Of a DNA stretch of 64,000 nucleotides, positions 36,489-48,355 are shown piece by piece. Below the pieces are notes generated by a model. It searched no databases, had not been told where the DNA came from, and saw nothing but the letters and a program-made list of their open reading frames with translations. The position numbers and the translations under genes were made by a program. Each line of letters opens with the position of its first letter. Position 1 is the stretch's first letter. This DNA is from Nyssa sinensis (lineage: Eukaryota; Streptophyta; Magnoliopsida; Cornales; Nyssaceae). The DNA lies in the NCBI GenBank assembly GCA_008638375.1, contig CM018031.1, positions 15,432,415-15,496,414 on the forward strand, in the 5' to 3' direction.

Positions 36489-36860
36489 GGGTAAGAAGAG
36501 GTTGCTCCTACCAGCATGGTTGATTTTCAAATAAGAAACTGAAGTGCTGCAGATTAACTACTTAAGAAATTAAGAGAGAATGGAAAATAGAAGGCTCGGG
36601 GAAAGAGAGAGAGAAGCAGCTGGGAAGGAAGATGGAAAATCCAAGGCTTTCTTTTCATAGTCAGGGATGCATACTTTCTTAAGGCAGAAGGGGCAAGAGC
36701 ACGTTATTTTGACCTGGAAGGAATTGGTGGCCTGACAAGAAGAAAATAGAAATTTACCTAACCAGTCCAAATCCATCGTACAAACAGCGACACCACTAAC
36801 TACATGGGAAATTGCATGGTTGGTGCGTTTGCAGTGAAAGTCATTCTGAAATCTCTTTTA
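34072..36860. other. AT-rich intergenic DNA, no gene recognised
   Basis: No frame with recognisable protein features. It contains (TA)n tracts at about 36400-36414 and 36451-36487 and A/T-rich sequence at 35800-36200. The end of that A/T stretch (ATCCAAATAAT and nearby words) resembles an MITE end, but I could not find a partner terminus. Confidence 0.5.
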
Positions 36861-36863
36861 ATG

Positions 36864-37808
36864 GTTCTGTTTGGTTTTGTTTATTGACGTTAATTAATAG
36901 TTTTTTTTAAATTTAACATGAAATTTTTTGATATGTTGATTGTTTGGTTTAATTGGTCGATTATATTTAATGAATTTATACTTAATTTTTTAAAATAATT
37001 TATTAACACTTATTAATAACTCATTCGAACATGATATATGATATACCAAAAATATACTCTCAAATCAAGACCTAACACATGTCCATTTTGGATTATACGA
37101 TAGAGGCACGTCACTATACCGAGATAATATCACCTCGGCACACTCAACAATTAAGTTCCGTTATTCCTTAAGACTGCTGAAGTCACTCCCAAAGTACATC
37201 GGAATACCGATGTCGTAATGATGGGACAACCATGTACAAAAATAAATATAACGTGGGTTGTCATAATGACAATACTGCCACCTGACAGGCGGCAAAGTCT
37301 AGCTTAGTCTAAAGACGAAATTAAGCCCTAGCCCTACATCGCTGTCAACTCAATGACGAACAGTGACATAAAGATATCATGATGAACTTGCCCCACCGCT
37401 TGGCACTAAAAACAAAGCTTCATCAACCTATAAATAGATAAAGAAAGGTATGTACAAAGAATCGGATTTTTTCCTGAACTAAGATAAAAGAAGAAGATAT
37501 TATTACTTCAAGTGATATTTTTCTTCATCATCTCATTTAACCATCGGAGCGGCTACCCACCGGAGCCCTCCCTGGTGGCTTTCTGACCTTACTTCTTAGC
37601 AGGTTGATTCACAACGATGGTCTAGTCCTTGACGAGCCAAAAATTGCAGCATCAATATATATATATATATATATATATATCATTAAATCATTTATCAAAT
37701 AAATTCATTCAAACATTTAATAATCTAATTTTAAAAATATTTTTATTACTACTTATTCAAATCGTTATTTAATTCATACCACCTTTTTTCTCCCATCCAA
37801 ACGAGCAC
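36864..37808. mobile_element. Candidate MITE interrupted by a solo LTR
   Basis: The left terminus GTTCTGTTTGGTTTTG and the right terminus (reverse complement GTGCTCGTTTGGATGGG) are imperfect inverted repeats around very AT-rich DNA. The solo LTR at 37039-37654 lies within. Without it the element would be about 325 bp. No convincing target duplication was found, so the call is tentative. Confidence 0.4.
37039..37654 (+). mobile_element. Solo LTR, 616 bp, related to the LTR element at 27790-34066
   Basis: Starts TGATATACC and ends GCAGCATCA. The minus-strand LTRs at 27790 and 33594 start TGATATA and end CAACATCA. Both also share a GGAGCGGCTACCCACCGGAG-type block followed by TTTCTGACCT or similar near the 3' end. 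A TATA-like CCTATAAATAG lies at about 37426. ATATA flanks both sides, but the right flank is a TA microsatellite, so this duplication could be chance. No internal element sequence remains. Confidence 0.7.
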
Positions 37809-37893
37809 TAGAAAAAATGCTATCCCTATTTATTTTACTACACTCTAAGTCCCTAATTTAGATGTTTTGGGTTAGAGTCAATAATAAATTAAT

Positions 37894-38334
37894 GAGTAAA
37901 TCACACTGATCTCTTCTAAGATTTATGATAATTATATTGACATTTTTTGATATTTCTGAAATTACATTGACTTTTCCTACTTTACAAAATAATATATAGA
38001 TATCTCTCTCCAACCATTTTTTTCTTCAAAATGACAAAACTATAACTTTCATATTTTTTTTTCCAATTTTTTAAATCTCGACCAATTTTTTTTTTCATTT
38101 TTTAAATAAATATTGATGAAAACCTTAAATTTATTTTTAAATAAAAAATTAAAAAATCTTTAAAAAAAAGTTAGAATAAATTAGTCAAAATTGAAAAAAT
38201 AAAAAAAAATTTGATAAAAGGGAAGTATCTGTACATTATTTTGTAAAGTATAGAAGATCAGTATAATTTTAAAAATCTCAGAAAAGATCAGTATAATTAT
38301 CATAAATCTCATGAAAAATCAATATAATTTATCT
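37894..38334. mobile_element. Fold-back Mutator-like MITE with 9-bp target duplication
   Basis: The two ends are inverted repeats about 110 bp long. The left runs GAGTAAATCACACTGATC, then AAGATTTATGATAATTATA and CTACTTTACAAAATAATA. The right end, reverse complemented, has the same order with scattered differences. TAAATTAAT occurs at 37885-37893 and again at 38335-38343, a perfect 9-bp duplication of the Mutator type. It is non-coding, with a short A/T-rich spacer. Confidence 0.85.
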
Positions 38335-38343
38335 TAAATTAAT

Positions 38344-39497
38344 AATACACATTTTTGTAAAAGAATTGAAAGTTTAAAGACGAAAAAAAAAGTTTAATGC
38401 AATCTTTGTTAAAGTTTTTATAAATATAAATCTTACATGTATACTAAAATTTGAACTGTTTGTTGCATTCCTTAAAAATGCACAATGGTGATCAAATATA
38501 GCATTAACAAGTGAGCAACAAAGGGCTCATCTTAATATCAATAAGATCAAACATAATTGTAAGAATGACAAATAGATGGTGCATAGTGCCATGGTGGTAC
38601 ATATATTCACAGATGTATTGAAAGATCAGCACTTAGTGTCGGTCCAAACCACAAAGGTGCTGTTTCGTGGACCACACAAAAAAGTAAAAGGTTCTATCTA
38701 TAGAAAAATCAATTCAAGTATGATGGAGAAATTTTGGCACGAGATGGTTAATCAATTCCACAAATCACATCTTATCACGTCTCGACGTTATTGGTCAAAT
38801 TTATAGACACAGTTCACAATAGTAGATTTAGAAATTTTAATTAAAATGAATTAAATTAAAAATATTAAAATTTAAAAAAAATATTTTATTAAATTATTCT
38901 AAGAAAATTAAAGATAGAAAATATAATCTAAATTTAGGTCTTAATCTAAATTTATTCCAAAAAATCTACGAAACACAACAATCTACTTGGAAAAACTGAG
39001 AATTCTTCATGGGAAAATTGGCTTGATCAGCTGGATTCAAAGCCATGCCTAAGTCTGGAAGCAGAGCTCGTTTAAGTGAAAGGTGAGAGACAATAAAAAC
39101 ATACTGGTGCCCCAATTGTTTTGGTTGTTCTCAGTAATATTAATACACACATACACACATATATTCGCGGATATAGGGGGAGTGATTTCCCAAAAATTTA
39201 GATATTTATTTTTTCTCCTTAATTTTGTTAGAATTTTTTTAATAAAATAAGACTTGACTCTCTCAAATATATATATTTTTATATCCATATGAGTCTTCTT
39301 AAAATTTAATACTTGTTATTTGACTCCCTTAGAAATTTATATATTGTATTTTTATCACTAATTTTATTAAAAGTCTTTAATGAAATAGGACTTGGTCCAT
39401 TCATTTTATATATATATATATATATATTCATAAGAACGTCTTAAATTTTTATACATGTAATTTTTTTTCCCTTAACTCAAATTTCTGGATCACCATA

Positions 39498-39529
<32 letters not shown>

Positions 39530-39700
39530 GTATATAGTTGCATATGAGTGTATAAGTTATAATAATTCCCTTATTGCTTTCTTGCCTTGTCCTGAATTTG
39601 CTTTTATTCCATCTTTTCTTTTGTGTCTCGGAAGTCTGAACCCATTACAACGCTAAAGCTATATTTGGAATCAAATTCTCTTAGAGATAGAATTTAAATT
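38344..39700. other. AT-rich intergenic DNA, no gene recognised
   Basis: A 76-codon frame at 38576-38806 has no recognisable domain and is not called. Short (TA)n and (TGTA)n tracts occur at 39411-39428 and 39501-39533. Confidence 0.5.
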
Positions 39701-39739
39701 TAAGGTTTTTCTTGAATCATATTTGAGCCTCGGCTACAA

Positions 39740-40167
39740 AGTATCACACACACCACCAAGACAAATCTATGCCCAAGGGGTGAAAGACTTGTGGTAGACT
39801 TTCATGGATAAGGTACACACACGACCAAGACAAATCTATGCACAAGGGATAAAAGACTTGTGGTAGACTTACCAAATAAAAAATAAAAAAAGACTTGTGG
39901 TAGGCTAAAATGTATAAGGTACACACACGACCAAGACATTGCACAAGGGATGAAAGACTTGCGGTAGACTTCCATGGAAGTTTCTCTAGAATCATATTTA
40001 AGCCTTGGCTACTAAGTGTGGTAGACTTCCATGGAAGTTTCTCTAGAATCATATTTAAGCCTTGGCTACTAAGTCTCACATTCACACGACCAAGAAGAAT
40101 CTATGCACAAGGGGTAAAAGACTTGTGGTGGACTTTCATGGATAAGGTTTTTCTTGAATCATATTTA
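39740..40167. repeat. Local tandem repeat region with an exact 57-bp repeat
   Basis: Variants of ACACGACCAAGACAAATCTA, then GCACAAGGGATGAAAGACTT, GTGGTAGACTTTCATGG recur about five times between 39755 and 40140. Within them a 57-bp unit beginning GGTAGACTTCCATGGAAG is repeated at 39963 and 40020 almost without change. The sequence resumes at 41414 after the solo LTR insertion. A 113-codon minus-strand frame here is only a by-product of the repeat. Confidence 0.85.
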
Positions 40168-40223
40168 TGTAAATCTCAATATATGTATAAATATATATAA
40201 AATAGTTTGAAACAGAATTTATT

Positions 40224-40260
<37 letters not shown>

Positions 40261-41413
40261 ATCAGACCACAAAATAAATAAAACAGAAACTTAATTTATG
40301 AAAACAATAAAAGTACATAAAGTAATTTTTTCAAAACAGTAAAGTAGAAAACTATTTTGAAAACAAACCAGAATCAGAAATTGGAAACACTTATAGAAAC
40401 AAACACTTTTAATATAACAGTACAAAAATAAATATTTACAAAAATCTGAATTAGATCAAGGATAGTGTTTGACACTATGTCCTTAAGACAAATTCCGTCA
40501 TCGTTATGGTGCTCACGATCTTGGACATTTGCCTCATAGGATACAATAATTTGAATCTCACAGAAGTAGCACTTCAATCTGTAAGTCTGTCGAACCCACA
40601 GTAGTTTACTCTCTCTCAAACACAAACACTGAATGCAAAAAACTTGTGTAAAACGAATGCATGAATGTATGTATATTTATAGATCTCTTCATGGCTGTTT
40701 GGTACAGTCATGAAGGTTCAGTTGTGTTTGTTCATGGTAAACAAACACAGCCGCACCCATGAAGAAGACGACTGTTCAGTCAAAATTCAAACCAACACAA
40801 TCCCAAAATGACGTCGTTTTGGATTTAAACCAAAACCAAAAAACGTACTTCGCAGAATGGTGACGTTTTTTGTTTTAATTAATCTGGTAACTAAACAGCA
40901 GCGTTTTGATTTGTATTTAACAATAACTAAACGACAACATTTAATGAAAAGTTATTTAAATTAATTTTCTCCAAAAATATATATATATACGACGGGCCAA
41001 GCCCAAGCCCAAGCCCGGTTCGGTTCAGGGCTGCAGCGGCGTGCGCGCGTGTGTGGTGAACCAAACATGTGCTAGGTCCTTCCCCTTCTATAAAACTTGG
41101 GTACCCCTTGGGCCCAAACCTTCCTCCAAGATAAGTGTATATATATTCTTTAAAAATCTTGTACCTATCCTATGTGGGACACAAGTTTTTTGCACACGCT
41201 TCAAGCTTTTGTTACCATTTTCAAGTGGTGATGTTTGGAGGTAATTTCTCATTCATTCCTTAATGGTTTTGAGCAACCCAATATATAATCTTAATCTCCT
41301 CATTGAGAAGAATACATTCTCATGTGGATCCAGCAAAATTAATTTGTGGGACCCATTTTAATTTTTGCTCAAAGATAGCGAATTATAATGTTAAAAAACT
41401 CATTTTTCCAACA
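40168..41413 (-). mobile_element. Solo Copia LTR, 1246 bp, with ATTTA target duplication
   Basis: Minus-strand start TGTTGGAAAAATGAG and end GAGATTTACA, flanked by ATTTA at 40163-40167 and 41414-41418. It shares long stretches with the LTR at 48356-49413, for example TATGTCCTTAAGACAA and TTCAAGTGGTGATRTTTG. Orientation follows from that LTR, which has a polypurine tract. The flank CATATTTA/AAGCCTTAGCTACCAAG reconstitutes the host tandem repeat (CATATTTAAGCCTTGGCTAC), confirming the insertion point. No internal region remains. Confidence 0.85.
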
Positions 41414-41431
41414 ATTTAAGCCTTAGCTACC

Positions 41432-41434
<3 letters not shown>

Positions 41435-41505
<71 letters not shown>
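41435..41505. repeat. Compound microsatellite (TC)n-(AC)n
   Basis: TC tract at 41435-41476, then an AC tract to 41505, next to the right flank of the solo LTR. Confidence 0.95.
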
Positions 41506-41514
<9 letters not shown>

Positions 41515-42560
41515 GTCTCTGTGTGTGTATATGGCGTGTCCATGAAATCGTTGAAAATGCACTAATGAAGTGAGATTAAAAACATATATTTCTCTCCCCT
41601 TAAAAAAAAAATTATGTTTTTTCATTGTTTGTGTGATAAAGAGAACTTTGTACTATGAAATTTTTGGACACTTGTCTAAATAGAAATTGTAATAAATTTT
41701 TACTGCGAGATATTAATAATAGTAAAGACATTGAAATATGTAAAATACCTTATTCTTGGTATATCGGGTAGGATATGGTTCTCAAAAAAGTAAATCTATT
41801 ACGTTATCACCTATATGTATATTGTTGTCCAAATATTTACTTTAGAATGTGGTGAATAAGGTATTTTTTAAATATTGGTTTCTTTTAAAAAAATCTAAAA
41901 ATGAATGCTATAAATGCACAAATAAATAAGTAAGAGAAATAGAGAGCAAACCAACCATTTACGAGATTCAAAAAATCTCCTACGTTCTTGACTCTAGTAT
42001 TTCAACTTCAGTTTTTTTTTTCTCACTATTGTGACCTTCTTGCAAGTGGAGACCAAAACATTTACAAAGTGAAGACCACATTCCTCTCACCGGTTAGCGC
42101 TTACCCACAACTCTCACCGCAATGAGATGATACAATGTTGTTTGCCAAAAGGCACTTTCTTCAGGAATATATTTGGCGTAATAAATGCTCACTCTCTATA
42201 AATAGATCTAGTGTAAATTCAGAGTATTTAAGATGAGTAGAAGTTTTAGATCTAGATTTTCAATGTTTAGATCTAAAGTCAAGAATAAAGATATAGAAGT
42301 GTAAGCATGTAAAGAGATGACATAGAATACCTTATAGAAACCTTTATTTATAACCCCCAAAAGAACTCACTTTTTGTCTACTCAAAATTTGAATCTCGAT
42401 GTGCTAGATCGACAAATTCAAGTCGACTGAATTATCAACCAGTTGACTAAACTAAAGACTGGTCGACTGAATTGTCTAGAGGATTTGAGGTTTAATTGTT
42501 CAAAAACAATCAGTCGACTAATTCTGATGTACGTTATTTTTAATTTTGAAAAATATTCGA
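41506..42560. other. Non-coding DNA with TCGACTG-rich block
   Basis: No gene. The stretch 42410-42530 holds at least five copies of words such as AAGTCGACTGAA, GGTCGACTGAA and CAGTCGACTAA. Similar but mutated words recur at 44085-44225 on the far side of the Copia relic. They may be pieces of one LTR or leader family. Confidence 0.45.
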
Positions 42561-44070
42561 TTGATTGCCTGCTCAGTATGGGCCATTTCAGATTCACTAT
42601 AACACTATTAAGAAAAAGTGGAATGTGAATGAATTGGCAAGTATGTTAATTCAAGAAGAGGCAAGACTTAAGCAACAAGGACAACATTCAGTTAATGTTA
42701 TGAGTCATGAAGTTGGAAGCAAAGGAAAAACACATAAGAAGAGTTTCAAGAAAGATCCATTGAAGGTTGCGGGACCTTCTCATGTCAATGAGGCTCGCAA
42801 GAAGGAACATAATGGACCAAAATGCTATTTCTATAATGGCTATGGGCATTTAAAGAAAAATTACCCGAAATGTAGAGCTTGGTTCAAGAATAAAGGTAAG
42901 CTATTAGCTTATGTATGTTTCGAATCAAATATGACACAAGTTCCTTCTAATACATGGTGGATTGACTCCAGTTCTACTATTCATGTTTCAAATTCGATGT
43001 AAGGATACCTTTCGATCCAGAACATAAAGGAAAATAAGCATTTTATAGTCTTGAAAGATGGAACTCAAGTACTAGTTGTTAGTGTTGGAACTTTACATTT
43101 GTTTTTAGAGTTAGGCCATTGTTTGGACCTATTTGATACTTTTTGATGTTCCTACTATTTCTAGAAATCTAATTTCCATGTCAAGACTTGATTATGATAG
43201 TTATGCTTTGTATTTGAACATAAGGGTTTTCGTTTATTGAGAAATGACTCATTTGTTGGTTCTGGTGTTTTATCTAAGGGGTTATATAGATTTAATTTTA
43301 ACAAAAATTTTGCTAAAACACTCCTCACCTTGCATCATGATGTTGGAACTAAACGTAGCATAATTAATGAGAATTCTTCTTTCTTGTGGCATAAAAGACT
43401 GAGTCATATATCCAGAGAAAGAATGGAGAGATTGGTAAAAGATGGGATTCTTTTAAATCTTGATTTTACTGATTTCGATGTATGTGTGGACTGTATTAAA
43501 GGAAAGCAAACCAAACATACAAAAAAAGGCGCCACAAGAAGTGAAAAACTTTTAGAGATTGTCCATACAGATATTTGTGGACTTTTCGATTCACCGTCTT
43601 TTGGTGGAGAAAAGCACGTAATCACTTTCATCGATGATTTTTCACTACGGTTATGTCTAGTTGTTGCATGAAAAGTCTTAAGCAATAAATGCTTTAAAGG
43701 CATATATTGCTGAAGTTGAGCGACAATTAGATAGAAAGGTGAAAATCATTCAATTAGATAGAGGTGGTGAGTATTACGGATGGTATGATGGAATGAGACA
43801 ATGTCCAGGACCATTTGCTAAATTCCTAGAAGAGCATGGTATTTGTGCACAATACACAATGCCTGGTACGCTTCAGTAGAATGGTGTGGCTGAAAGGCGT
43901 AATCGTACTCTTATGAAAATGGTTAGAAGTATGTTAAGTAACTCCTCAGTACTCATTTCATTGTAGATGGAGGCCCTTAAGACAAGCCGTTTATTTGCTT
44001 AACCGGGTTCCTAGTAAGGTAGTTCAAAAGACTCCTTTTGAATTATGGACAGGAAGGAAACCGAGTTTGA
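42560..44070 (+). pseudogene. Copia gag-protease-integrase relic
   Basis: Plus-strand frames, in order. The gag end is followed by a degenerate zinc knuckle CYFYNGYGHLKKNYPKC (42823-42873), with two of the four metal ligands replaced by Tyr. A protease block WWIDSSSTIHVSNS has DSS where DSG/DTG is usual. The GAG-pre-integrase segment has LWHKRLSHISRERMERLV and CVDCIKGKQTKHTKK. Then comes the integrase core, with HTDICG, LDRGGEYYG and NGVAERRNRT placing all three D-D-E positions. The frame breaks after 42999, near 43200 and near 43645, with stops at several later points. RT and RNase H are absent, and no LTR pair was found. Confidence 0.85.
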
Positions 44071-45047
44071 GTTAAAGATCGACTGTATTGAACAATGAGT
44101 TTAGATTATTTTATGAAAAATGTCACTCAGTTGACTGATTCTTGGAACTAGACGATTGGTTTGATCAGTATAAAAATAAACTTTAAAAATCAGTCAATTG
44201 GTTTCATGAATTGATTGTCTAGTTTGGACAATGAGTATCTTATTGCTTATTTTTCTTAATATACCTTTATCAAAATCTTTTGATCTTTTAAAACTCAAGT
44301 TATAGTAATTGTTTTGTTTTGAAAAATTATTTGAGATTAGTTCTTAGTTGATTATTTTAAATAGTAAAAACTTATGACTAATGATCAATCTAATCATAAA
44401 TCACTCGAAACCCAAATAAGGAAAATAAAAGTCTTCACTTCAATTGTATTTGAATCATTGGGATTAAGTGTGTCTGTTTGCTTGATTCATCATGAGAGCA
44501 TTCCATATAATTTGATTTTTACTTTGAAACATGTTCTTGAACAGAATTCTTTAGTTTGATAGATTTTGTCATTTATTAGTCAATAATCTTTTTTGACCTA
44601 AATGATCTTTTTGCACTGTCACTTGAATAAAACATTAATTCATTTTGATAATATTTTATTATCATCAAAATTATTAAAATGTCCTTATTTAAAAAATTTT
44701 AAGACTAACATACACACACGTACATGTACGTGTAATTATTTTCTAACAACGAGAGATTGAAAGCCATCAAGAGTGAGGACAAAAAAGGGTTTATTGGGTT
44801 AATATTTTTATTCATTCTAAATAAATCCAATTATTATGAAATCTCACCATTTTTTTTGAATTTCAAATAGATATAAATTTTCTTTCAAATCCTTCAAAAT
44901 TAATTCCATGTTAGATTACACTTATTTTAAACAACAAAAACTCCAATTTTCACAATCAAATTTCATCAAAATCATGCTAATATTCCAAACACACTGTAAA
45001 TTTATAAAATTTTTGTGTTTTTTGCAGGTCCAATATTTATGTGCTTC
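44071..45047. other. Non-coding AT-rich DNA
   Basis: TCGACTG-like words persist to about 44225. Beyond that only AT-rich sequence without recognisable genes is seen, up to the target duplication of the next solo LTR. Confidence 0.5.
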
Positions 45048-45052
45048 ATAAT

Positions 45053-45103
45053 TGTTATAACATGAAATTTTTTTTTTATTATTATTTATTCTTGCAAATA
45101 TTA

Positions 45104-45142
<39 letters not shown>

Positions 45143-47906
45143 GTGATAATGATAATGTGTGTGGGTGTATATATATATATATATATATATGTGTATATAT
45201 ATAATTTAAATCTTTGTTGTGTATATGAATATACATGTTAGTGTGTATAAAATGTGTAAAAATATATAAGTGTATATAAATATATACATGTGTATAAAAC
45301 AGTGTGTGTGGTGTGTGTGTGTGTGGTGTGTGTGTGTGTGCCGTGTGTGTGTGTGTGTGCATGAGTTTGAGTGTGACACACTCAAACAAGCATGGGTTGG
45401 GGTTGTGTGTGTGAGTGGAATTCAGGGAGTGGGAGGTGCAGGTTTGGCAGAGAGTAGTTGGTCTTGGGGAGAGAAAGAGAGAGAGAGAGAGATATAGAGA
45501 GAGAAAGTGAAGAGAAAAAGAGAGTGGTCTCGGTGGGAAAGAAGAGAAGGAAAGAAACAGAAAGTGAGAGAGAGAAATAGAGTTCTGAGAGAGAGAGTTG
45601 AAGCTTGTTTGGGCTCGGAGCAAGAAGGTGGAAAGAGGGGCACGGCTAGAGAGAGAAACAACCGAAAATCTTGGTAAGTGGGTTGCTTCTGTTTCGATTT
45701 TTTTTAGAGCATTTTAATTGATTTAAATTGTAGGATCTGGTAGAGCATAATGTAAGGATTAAAACGTAACAAAAATGATAGAAAACGGTTGAAGAATGAG
45801 GGAGAAAAGGGGATGTGCAGGTCACGGCCATGGGGGGGAAATCTGGGTTTTTCGTTGTGATTGGAAGCTTCAAAACAGTATTAAAAGGCTCCAAAAATGT
45901 TTTAGAATAATTTGGGATTGAAAGGGGCTTCGAAAACACCAAGAAAATCAAGTTTGAAAACTTGATTTTCTGAAATTCCGGCCACCGGCGCCGGAGAAGG
46001 TGACTGGAGCTCCGCCGGAAAAACGGGGGACGAAGGGGCACTGTTCCGGGTCCGGGTCGGGTCGGTTCGGTTCGGGTCGGGCTTGGGCTGGTCCGCCCCT
46101 GCCACGTGTCAGCCCACTGTTTTAAATTAAAAACCTAGTTTGACCGTTTGGTTACAAGGATAAGAAATTAGGAAAATTGGAATTAAATTGAAACAGGGAT
46201 ATCCTATCCCTGTTCTAGGATTAGCCCCTGTCTGGTTAACCTGATTAAGAATAACAAATTAAACTAGTTTCAATTTGAACCTTTTGGAATTTGAACCTTA
46301 ACCCTGAACTTTCAGAAATTACAAATTGACCCCCCAACTGTTGGAAATTTCACTTTTACCCACCTGATTAAATTATTAATAAATATTAATTAAATTAATT
46401 AATTAATTATTTAATTAAATTAATTTAATTAATTAAATATTCAAAAACATTCCGGAGTCCAAAGGGGACAAGTCATTAGTGTATTTTGACTATCTCGACC
46501 ATTCTGAGACCAATGGTGAGGTCCGTTTTACGAGACGGGGTCCCAAAAAATAAAAGACCCGCAGTAACCATTAAAATTACCAAAATGCCCCTAGATTGAA
46601 AAACAGTCAAACGAACTCCGAATTAGGTAAACAAATAGTGGAATTTTATTATCTCGAACATTCCGGACTCAACCGTGGAGTCCGATTTGTGAAAAGAGGT
46701 CACGAAATGTAAGGACACGTGTAAAGTGCAAAATGACTGTTTTGCCCTTTTGAACCCCGGTGTCCGAATTGAGTTCTACGAGAACCTAGACTTACTTTCT
46801 TAAACATTCTAGAATAAATGGTAGAGTTTAATTTAGCAGAATAGAAACTTATGAATTAAAGACATAAAATTTGATGAATAGCATAAATTCAAATAACAAT
46901 AGACTGAGTTGTAATTTTTACTTTTAGGAACACTGACAGGACAGGAGGAGGCGATCTGATCTTCTGCATTTTTATCCGCCGGTTCAGTTACATATAGTGC
47001 ACGATCTTCTAGGGTTGATACCAACCCATCAGGTATGGTGTTTTGCTAGTGTTAGAAATGAAGTTAAGTTAGGAATATTTGTGAATGACTGGAATGCTGT
47101 ATGTGTTTATCTGTAATGTGTTTACCTGTTTATTTGGAATTGGTTGTTCACATGTTATGTGTTACTTGCAAGTTAATAAAGTGAAGAACATGAATCATGA
47201 TGTACGAACATATGAGATATGCATGTATATGAAACTGACTAGTGATTTATTTCTTATTGTCCGAGCATGTTATATTATTGAGATTCATGTTCATTGGGAT
47301 TGCATTGGCATATTGGCATATGATGAATTCCTTGAGAACATGGCGTGGGTAAGCACATGGTGCTTTGCATTATGAGGGTGTAGATCCTGTGGTGAAAAAC
47401 CCAACATTGGCCATTGCATTGGTACTTCGAGCCATCGGGGAGTACCCGTAAATGAGACATGGGTGTGGCATAGAGTTGTGCATGGGTGTGTCATGCATAC
47501 CATTCATATATATTACTGCGATGCTTGAATGTCATTTAGAAATAAATGTACACTTTGCACATGCCACGCCTTAGCTTTATTTCTGGCATTAGCATTTCAT
47601 CATATCAGCAGTTGTGCTGACCCATTCGTGGGCAACATTTTCAGATGAGGATCCTCCAGCCACTAGAGACTCGGTGATGCCCTGATAGGGTGAAGCCTGT
47701 GATGTATTTGTGATTCGTGGAACTTGTATTTTGTTATGTAAGGGCTTAAGCCCGAATGACTGATGAACAATGTATTCGATGTTATTTGATGTATGGATGG
47801 TGATGGACGCATGTTTAGTGAATCTAATTACTTTTGTACTTTTATTTATTTTATTTTCTGTCTCGTCAGTCGCGCCTCGGGTTCGGTCAGAATTCGGGGC
47901 GTGACA
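45053..47906. mobile_element. Solo LTR, 2854 bp, with ATAAT target duplication
   Basis: Starts TGTTATAACATG and ends GGGGCGTGACA, with ATAAT at 45048-45052 and 47907-47911. It shares the plan of the solo LTR at 29368-32634: microsatellites near the start (ATT 45106-45142, AT 45169-45190, GT 45302-45359), a GAGAGA-rich block (45470-45600), a CCGG-rich then GGGTCGGGTCGG tract (about 46045-46080) and TCCG..TTTTACGAGA words. No polypurine tract, primer site or gag-pol accompanies it. Short open frames inside are not real genes. Confidence 0.82.
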
Positions 47907-47911
47907 ATAAT

Positions 47912-48355
47912 TATAGATAATGTTAGCATCACCGCAATTTATGATCATAAAATCAAGAGTCAAATGACTTGTGACAAGAAATCAAACAAAAAAGAGAACG
48001 ACAGGACAACTTTAAGAATGAACCCTCAACCAAATGTAACACAATATATCAGCTCATATTCCAAGGTTCTAGCATTCTCTGCAACCTTAACTAGTTGTGT
48101 GGTTTTTGTGCGAGATCTAAAATATTATCATAGCTCTGGTTGGAAGCAGTTTTGGGTTCAAATCTTTCTCCCATCCACATGTAAGATGTCATACTCTTTT
48201 TCCACTCTCAATGTGCAAAACATCGCACGTTAACAAGACTACAACACCTATCAATAGTTTCAGCGTCATCATAGAGGACATTATAAGCTTCAACCGATTC
48301 TCTATATTAAAATGTCCAAATCTGGATGAAATCTCACTTTGATAACCTTATATGG
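47912..48355. other. Sequence bordering the Copia LTR, with a primer-site-like word
   Basis: On the minus strand directly after the LTR end (48356) the sequence reads CCATATAAGGTTATCAAAGTG. GGTTATCAAAGTGAG resembles the Met-tRNA primer-site context TGGTATCAGAGC. No gag frame follows. It could be the leader of a second Copia copy in tandem, or unrelated host DNA. Confidence 0.3.

Noticed and set aside
38576..38806. 76-codon open frame on the + strand
   Set aside because: Has an ATG but no domain, no plausible promoter and no supporting exon structure.
39744..40200. Open frames with duplicated LSSQGLNMILEKLPWKST segments
   Set aside because: They arise from the 57-bp tandem repeat, and the opposite strand has a similar frame. 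No protein family fits.
45138..45661. Ser/Leu- and His/Thr-rich open frames on the minus strand
   Set aside because: Low-complexity translations of GT and GA microsatellites within a solo LTR.
48140..48165. TTTGAACCC-like tRNA or TPsiC-arm hint
   Set aside because: No complementary arms or anticodon loop at tRNA spacing could be drawn. No tRNA or rRNA gene was seen anywhere in the window.
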